Source: Kiritimatiellia bacterium (lineage in GTDB: Bacteria; Verrucomicrobiota; Kiritimatiellia; RFP12; UBA1067). Taken from it: a stretch of DNA of 8,469 bases. The notes below the pieces were generated by a model. That model searched no databases. It was given only the letters and a program-made list of their open reading frames with translations, and was not told the origin of the DNA. Location of the stretch: NCBI GenBank assembly GCA_017412325.1, contig JAFPYE010000123.1:1-8469 (forward strand), given 5' to 3'. Shown here piece by piece: positions 5,999-8,469 of this stretch (the first letter of the stretch is position 1; each line of letters starts with the position of its first letter). A program made the position numbers and the translations under genes.

Positions 5999-6012
5999 TA
6001 CCCATTCGGGTA
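5999..6012. promoter_or_regulatory. Small inverted repeat upstream of the transporter promoter, possible operator
   Basis: TACCC and GGGTA (5999-6003 and 6008-6012) flank a 4-nt spacer. The centre lies about 42 bp upstream of the predicted transcription start, a usual place for an activator or repressor site in sugar operons. The half-sites are short, so chance is possible; no regulator gene is present in the window to pair it with. Confidence 0.25.
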
Positions 6013-6073
6013 GTCTTGGGCAAAAGCGTGCTACGGGGCGGAGGCGGTTGGGGCGAACGATTGGCTCCGGCGG

Positions 6074-6139
6074 GCGGATGTCGTGGCTCACCGTGCTGAA
6101 GAACAGGCGCCGCGACCGCTCCGCCTCCTGCGCGCGAGC
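6074..6139 (-). pseudogene. Short histidine-kinase (HisKA) remnant between aldolase and transporter genes
   Basis: In the 205-bp gap the minus strand encodes, in one frame, ARAQEAERSRRLFFSTVSHDIR. The part FFSTVSHDIR matches the phosphoacceptor H-box of sensor histidine kinases (typically F-STVSHDIRTPLNAI), preceded by the usual charged helix. Codon third positions are nearly all G or C, as in true genes of this locus. Just after the arginine the expected TPLNAI is replaced by PPEPIV and the bias decays. There is no start codon or ribosome-binding site, and the frame begins at the aldolase stop. It looks like debris of a sensor kinase gene left by deletion or rearrangement. The rest of the gap (about 6073-5984) shows nothing coding. 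Confidence 0.45.
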
Positions 6140-6141
6140 GG

Positions 6142-6948
6142 CTACTTCATCGTGTAGCCATTGAACTTATGCGTGTTGTAGAGCTTCTGGCCCTTCGGCA
6201 CGACGAGCCCCATCGCCTGGCGGATGGCGACGATGTCCTCGACGAACTTCGGCGCGAGCTGCTTCACCTTGCCGCCGTGCGCGTTCGCGAGAAGCAGCAC
6301 CTGGCAGTAGGCGTCCGCGTTCTCCGCGAACCACTCCGCCTCCTCGATGTCGCGGCCGCCGCAGACGATGCCGTGGTTCTGCATGAAGACGACGTTCGAC
6401 TTCTTCGCGGCCTCCGCGACGGACGCAGCCACCGCGTCGGTGCCGGGCGTCGCGTAGGGCGCGAGCGGAATCTGCCCGAGGAAGATGTCGGCCTCCGGGT
6501 TGACGCCGTTCGGCGGCACCAGTCCCGCGAAGAGGAACGCGTTGCAGTGCGGCGGATGGCAGTGCATGCAGGCATTCATGCCCGTCGCCTTCATCATCGC
6601 GATGTGCACCTTCACCTCGCTCGTGCGCGGACGGTAGCCGCACAGCTGCCCCGCCTCCATGTCCACGAGGCAGATGTCCTCGCGCTTCATGAAGCCCTTG
6701 CAGCACAAGGTCGGCGAGCAGAGGACGAGGTCTTCGCCCACGCGCACCGAGAGGTTCCCGCCGTTGCCGTCGGTGTAGCCCTTGTTGTAGATGCGGCGGC
6801 CCATCTCGCAGATCTGGTCCTTCACCGCGTTGATCGGCGCGGAGTTGAAGAACTTGTCGAGCGCGGCGCGCGTCTTCGGCTGGGGTCCGTTCTGCCAGTC
6901 GTACACGCGGTTGACGAGCGGCGGATTGATGTAGAGTTTCTTGTCCAT
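6142..6948 (-). CDS. Class II aldolase, probable L-rhamnulose-1-phosphate (or L-fuculose-1-phosphate) aldolase
   Basis: A 268-residue cytoplasmic zinc aldolase of the FucA/AraD/adducin superfamily. Motifs: phosphate-binding GNGGNLSVR (61-69), RTSE with catalytic Glu111, the zinc pair His129 and His131 in MHCHPPH, and the third zinc histidine His192 in QNHGI. It would cleave a deoxyketose 1-phosphate to dihydroxyacetone phosphate and L-lactaldehyde. Linkage to rhaA argues for rhamnulose 1-phosphate, but the sequence is closer in layout to FucA than to E. coli RhaD, so no symbol is given. About 40 residues precede the FucA-like core (FucA has about 7), and the protein has eleven cysteines, suggesting an anaerobe. 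An AAGGA site inside the end of the preceding gene serves the ATG, which lies 4 nt after that gene's stop. Confidence 0.85.
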   Translation of the reverse strand: MDKKLYINPPLVNRVYDWQNGPQPKTRAALDKFFNSAPINAVKDQICEMGRRIYNKGYTDGNGGNLSVRVGEDLVLCSPTLCCKGFMKREDICLVDMEAGQLCGYRPRTSEVKVHIAMMKATGMNACMHCHPPHCNAFLFAGLVPPNGVNPEADIFLGQIPLAPYATPGTDAVAASVAEAAKKSNVVFMQNHGIVCGGRDIEEAEWFAENADAYCQVLLLANAHGGKVKQLAPKFVEDIVAIRQAMGLVVPKGQKLYNTHKFNGYTMK

Positions 6949-6952
6949 GTGC

Positions 6953-7750
6953 CTATTTCCTTCTCTGGCGGATGATTTCGTAAAGTGTCACGGCGGCGGC
7001 GACGCCGGCGTTGAGCGACTCGAAGCCGCCCGGCATCGGCAGTTCGGCCACGAAGTCGCAGGTCGCGCGCACGAGGCGCGTGATGCCGCCGCCTTCCGCG
7101 CCGACCACGAGGCCGACGCGGCCCGTGAAGTCGATGTCGGTGTAGGCCTTGGCGTCCGGGCCCCAGTCGAGCGCCGTCAGCCAGCAGCCCGCCTCCTTCA
7201 GGTCCTGCATCGCCCGCACGAGGTTGACGACGTGCGCGACCTTGATGTGCTCGGCCCCGCCCGCCGACGCGCGTACCGCCGCCGGGGTGATGCCGCACGC
7301 GCGGTCCTCGGGGATGACGACGCCCGTCGCGCCCACCGCGCACGCGGTGCGCAGGATCGAGCCGACGTTCTGCGGGTCTTCGAGGTGGTCGAGGATGACG
7401 ACGAGCGCGTTTTCGTCCGCAGCCACCTCGGCCACGAGCTCGTCGAAGCCGACGTAGGGATAGCCCGTCGTCTTCAGGGCGACGCCCTGGTGGTGGCCGA
7501 AGCGCGTCAGGCGGTCGAGCCCGTCGCGGTCCATCGTGCGGATGACGAGCCGGCGCGCGCGCGCCTCGTCGCGGATGCGCTGGAGCTGTTCGTCTTCGTC
7601 CGGCGACGCCGGCGGCAGGATGATCTCGCTCGCGGTGCGGCGGCCGGCGGCGAGCGCCTCCTCCACGGGATTGCGCCCGTAGATCCACTCGCCGCCCGTC
7701 ACCATTTCGCGCGGCCCCTTGCGGTGGCGCGTATTTTGATAGTTGCCCAT
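6953..7750 (-). CDS. rlmB: SpoU-family 2'-O-ribose RNA methyltransferase, RlmB-like
   Basis: A 265-residue SAM-dependent methyltransferase of the SPOUT trefoil-knot class; RlmB methylates the ribose of G2251 in 23S rRNA. Visible: the small N-terminal RNA-binding domain starting YGRNPVEEAL (24-33) with HQG (87-89), SpoU motif 1 NVGSILRT (128-135), motif 2 GLVVGAEGGG (213-222) and motif 3 PMPGGFESLNAG (238-249), the knot that binds SAM. The start at 7750 overlaps the rhaA stop by one base (TGATG), implying translational coupling. An in-frame ATG at 7705 with AAGGGG 9 nt upstream is an alternative that would remove 15 unconserved residues. A longer frame back to 7996 only reads through rhaA and is not real. 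A rRNA-modification gene between two rhamnose genes is unexpected. TrmH-type tRNA substrates cannot be excluded. Confidence 0.9.
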   Translation of the reverse strand: MGNYQNTRHRKGPREMVTGGEWIYGRNPVEEALAAGRRTASEIILPPASPDEDEQLQRIRDEARARRLVIRTMDRDGLDRLTRFGHHQGVALKTTGYPYVGFDELVAEVAADENALVVILDHLEDPQNVGSILRTACAVGATGVVIPEDRACGITPAAVRASAGGAEHIKVAHVVNLVRAMQDLKEAGCWLTALDWGPDAKAYTDIDFTGRVGLVVGAEGGGITRLVRATCDFVAELPMPGGFESLNAGVAAAVTLYEIIRQRRK

Positions 7751-8469
7751 CAGCGTTTCAGCAACACGGCCTTTTCGTACTTCTGCACTTCCTTGAACCA
7801 TTCTTCGCCCGCCGGCACGCCGAGGCGCTTGCAGAACTCCGCCCAGACTTCCTCGAACGGATAGTTCTTGTACTCCTCCTGGAGCACGAGCTGCGCGGTG
7901 AACTCGCCCGCGTCCTGGAGCGCCTTGAGCTGCGCGTTCGGCGTCAGCATCGCCTTCATCAGCTCCTTCTGCATGTTGCGCATGCCGAGCACCCACGCCG
8001 CGACGCGGCAGATCGACGCGTCAAAGTAGTCGAGCGCGATGATGAAGTTCTCGGGGCCCATCTTGACGATTTCCTGCGCGGCGGCGCGCAGGTCGTCGTT
8101 CTGGCGGATGACGTGGTCGGAGTCCCAGCGCACCGGGCGCGAGATGTGGAACGCGACCTTGCCGAAGAACATCAGGAACGAGCTGATCTTGTCCGCGACG
8201 TTCTCGGTGAGGTGGAAGTGGCCCATGTCGAGGAGCGCGAGGATCTTGCGGCTCTGCGCGTAGCCCATCACGAACTCGTGGGAGTTGACGGTGTAGCTTT
8301 CGACGCCGATGCCGAAGAGCTTGGACTCGAGGAACGGGATGACGCGCTTCCGGTCGAACTTCGCCTTCTTGAAGATCTTGTCGAGCGAATCCGCCATGCG
8401 CTGGCGCGGCCCGAGGCGGTCCGACGGCTCGTCCTTGTAGCCGTCCGGGCACCAGAAGTTGATGCCGCA
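7750..8469 (-). CDS. rhaA: L-rhamnose isomerase, C-terminal part
   Basis: The frame enters from the right edge and ends at TGA 7752-7750, giving 239 residues of a protein usually near 420; the N-terminal part is outside. It interconverts L-rhamnose and L-rhamnulose in the cytoplasm with Mn2+. The match to E. coli RhaA is strong along the whole length: INFWCPDGYKDEPSDRLGPRQR, ESKLFGIGVESYTVNSHEF, LLDMGHFHLTE, HISRPVRWDSDHV, ALDYFDAS and RVAAWVLGMRNMQK. The Asp and His residues of these blocks are the known metal ligands of the family and are all kept. The ATG at 8397 is internal, because coding similarity continues upstream of it to the window edge. It is the first visible gene of a unit with the methyltransferase and aldolase genes. 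Confidence 0.95.
   Translation of the reverse strand, partial: CGINFWCPDGYKDEPSDRLGPRQRMADSLDKIFKKAKFDRKRVIPFLESKLFGIGVESYTVNSHEFVMGYAQSRKILALLDMGHFHLTENVADKISSFLMFFGKVAFHISRPVRWDSDHVIRQNDDLRAAAQEIVKMGPENFIIALDYFDASICRVAAWVLGMRNMQKELMKAMLTPNAQLKALQDAGEFTAQLVLQEEYKNYPFEEVWAEFCKRLGVPAGEEWFKEVQKYEKAVLLKR

Noticed and set aside
7751..7996. Longer start for the methyltransferase gene inside rhaA
   Set aside because: The added 82 residues are an out-of-frame reading of rhaA with no resemblance to SpoU proteins; the TGATG start at 7750 fits the family.

Overview
The window reads as a carbohydrate-catabolism locus from a GC-rich anaerobic or host-associated bacterium. Every supported gene lies on the minus strand, so transcription runs from high to low coordinates. 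Gene content (L-rhamnose isomerase, a class II sugar-phosphate aldolase, an ExuT-type transporter, mannonate dehydratase, a secreted GH43), a zinc-type adenylate kinase and a secreted protein of unknown family fit the Planctomycetes-Verrucomicrobia-Lentisphaerae-Kiritimatiellae group. That placement is an inference from style and content; no marker gene here proves it.

Layout in transcription order. (1) 8469-6142: the 3' part of rhaA, an RlmB-like 2'-O-ribose methyltransferase gene joined to it through TGATG, and a class II aldolase gene 4 nt further on. This is one tightly packed transcription unit entering from outside the window. (2) 6141-5937: a 205-bp gap holding a short histidine-kinase-like coding remnant, a small inverted repeat and a promoter-like extended -10 element. 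(3) 5936-1579: a sugar-acid MFS transporter, uxuA and a secreted GH43 glycosidase, with an inverted repeat between the first two. (4) 1565-933: adk, which has a copy of the same 14-bp promoter-like element placed so close to its ATG that a leaderless mRNA is predicted. (5) 932-510: a gap with two coding-like remnants, then a sigma70-like promoter and a roughly 190-nt structured leader. (6) 509-1: the beginning of a secreted protein gene with visibly lower GC and relaxed codon use.

How the genes fit together: the exported GH43 would trim a plant or algal polysaccharide outside the cytoplasm. The MFS protein would import a released hexuronate, and UxuA dehydrates D-mannonate derived from glucuronate to 2-keto-3-deoxygluconate. 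In parallel RhaA and the aldolase handle L-rhamnose, probably yielding dihydroxyacetone phosphate and L-lactaldehyde. Rhamnose plus uronate plus GH43 points to a pectic, arabinogalactan, glucuronoxylan or ulvan-like substrate. The rhamnulose kinase, uronate isomerase and fructuronate reductase that would complete the pathways are not in the window. The two housekeeping genes (rlmB-like and adk) embedded in or appended to the sugar genes are the main oddity of the layout.
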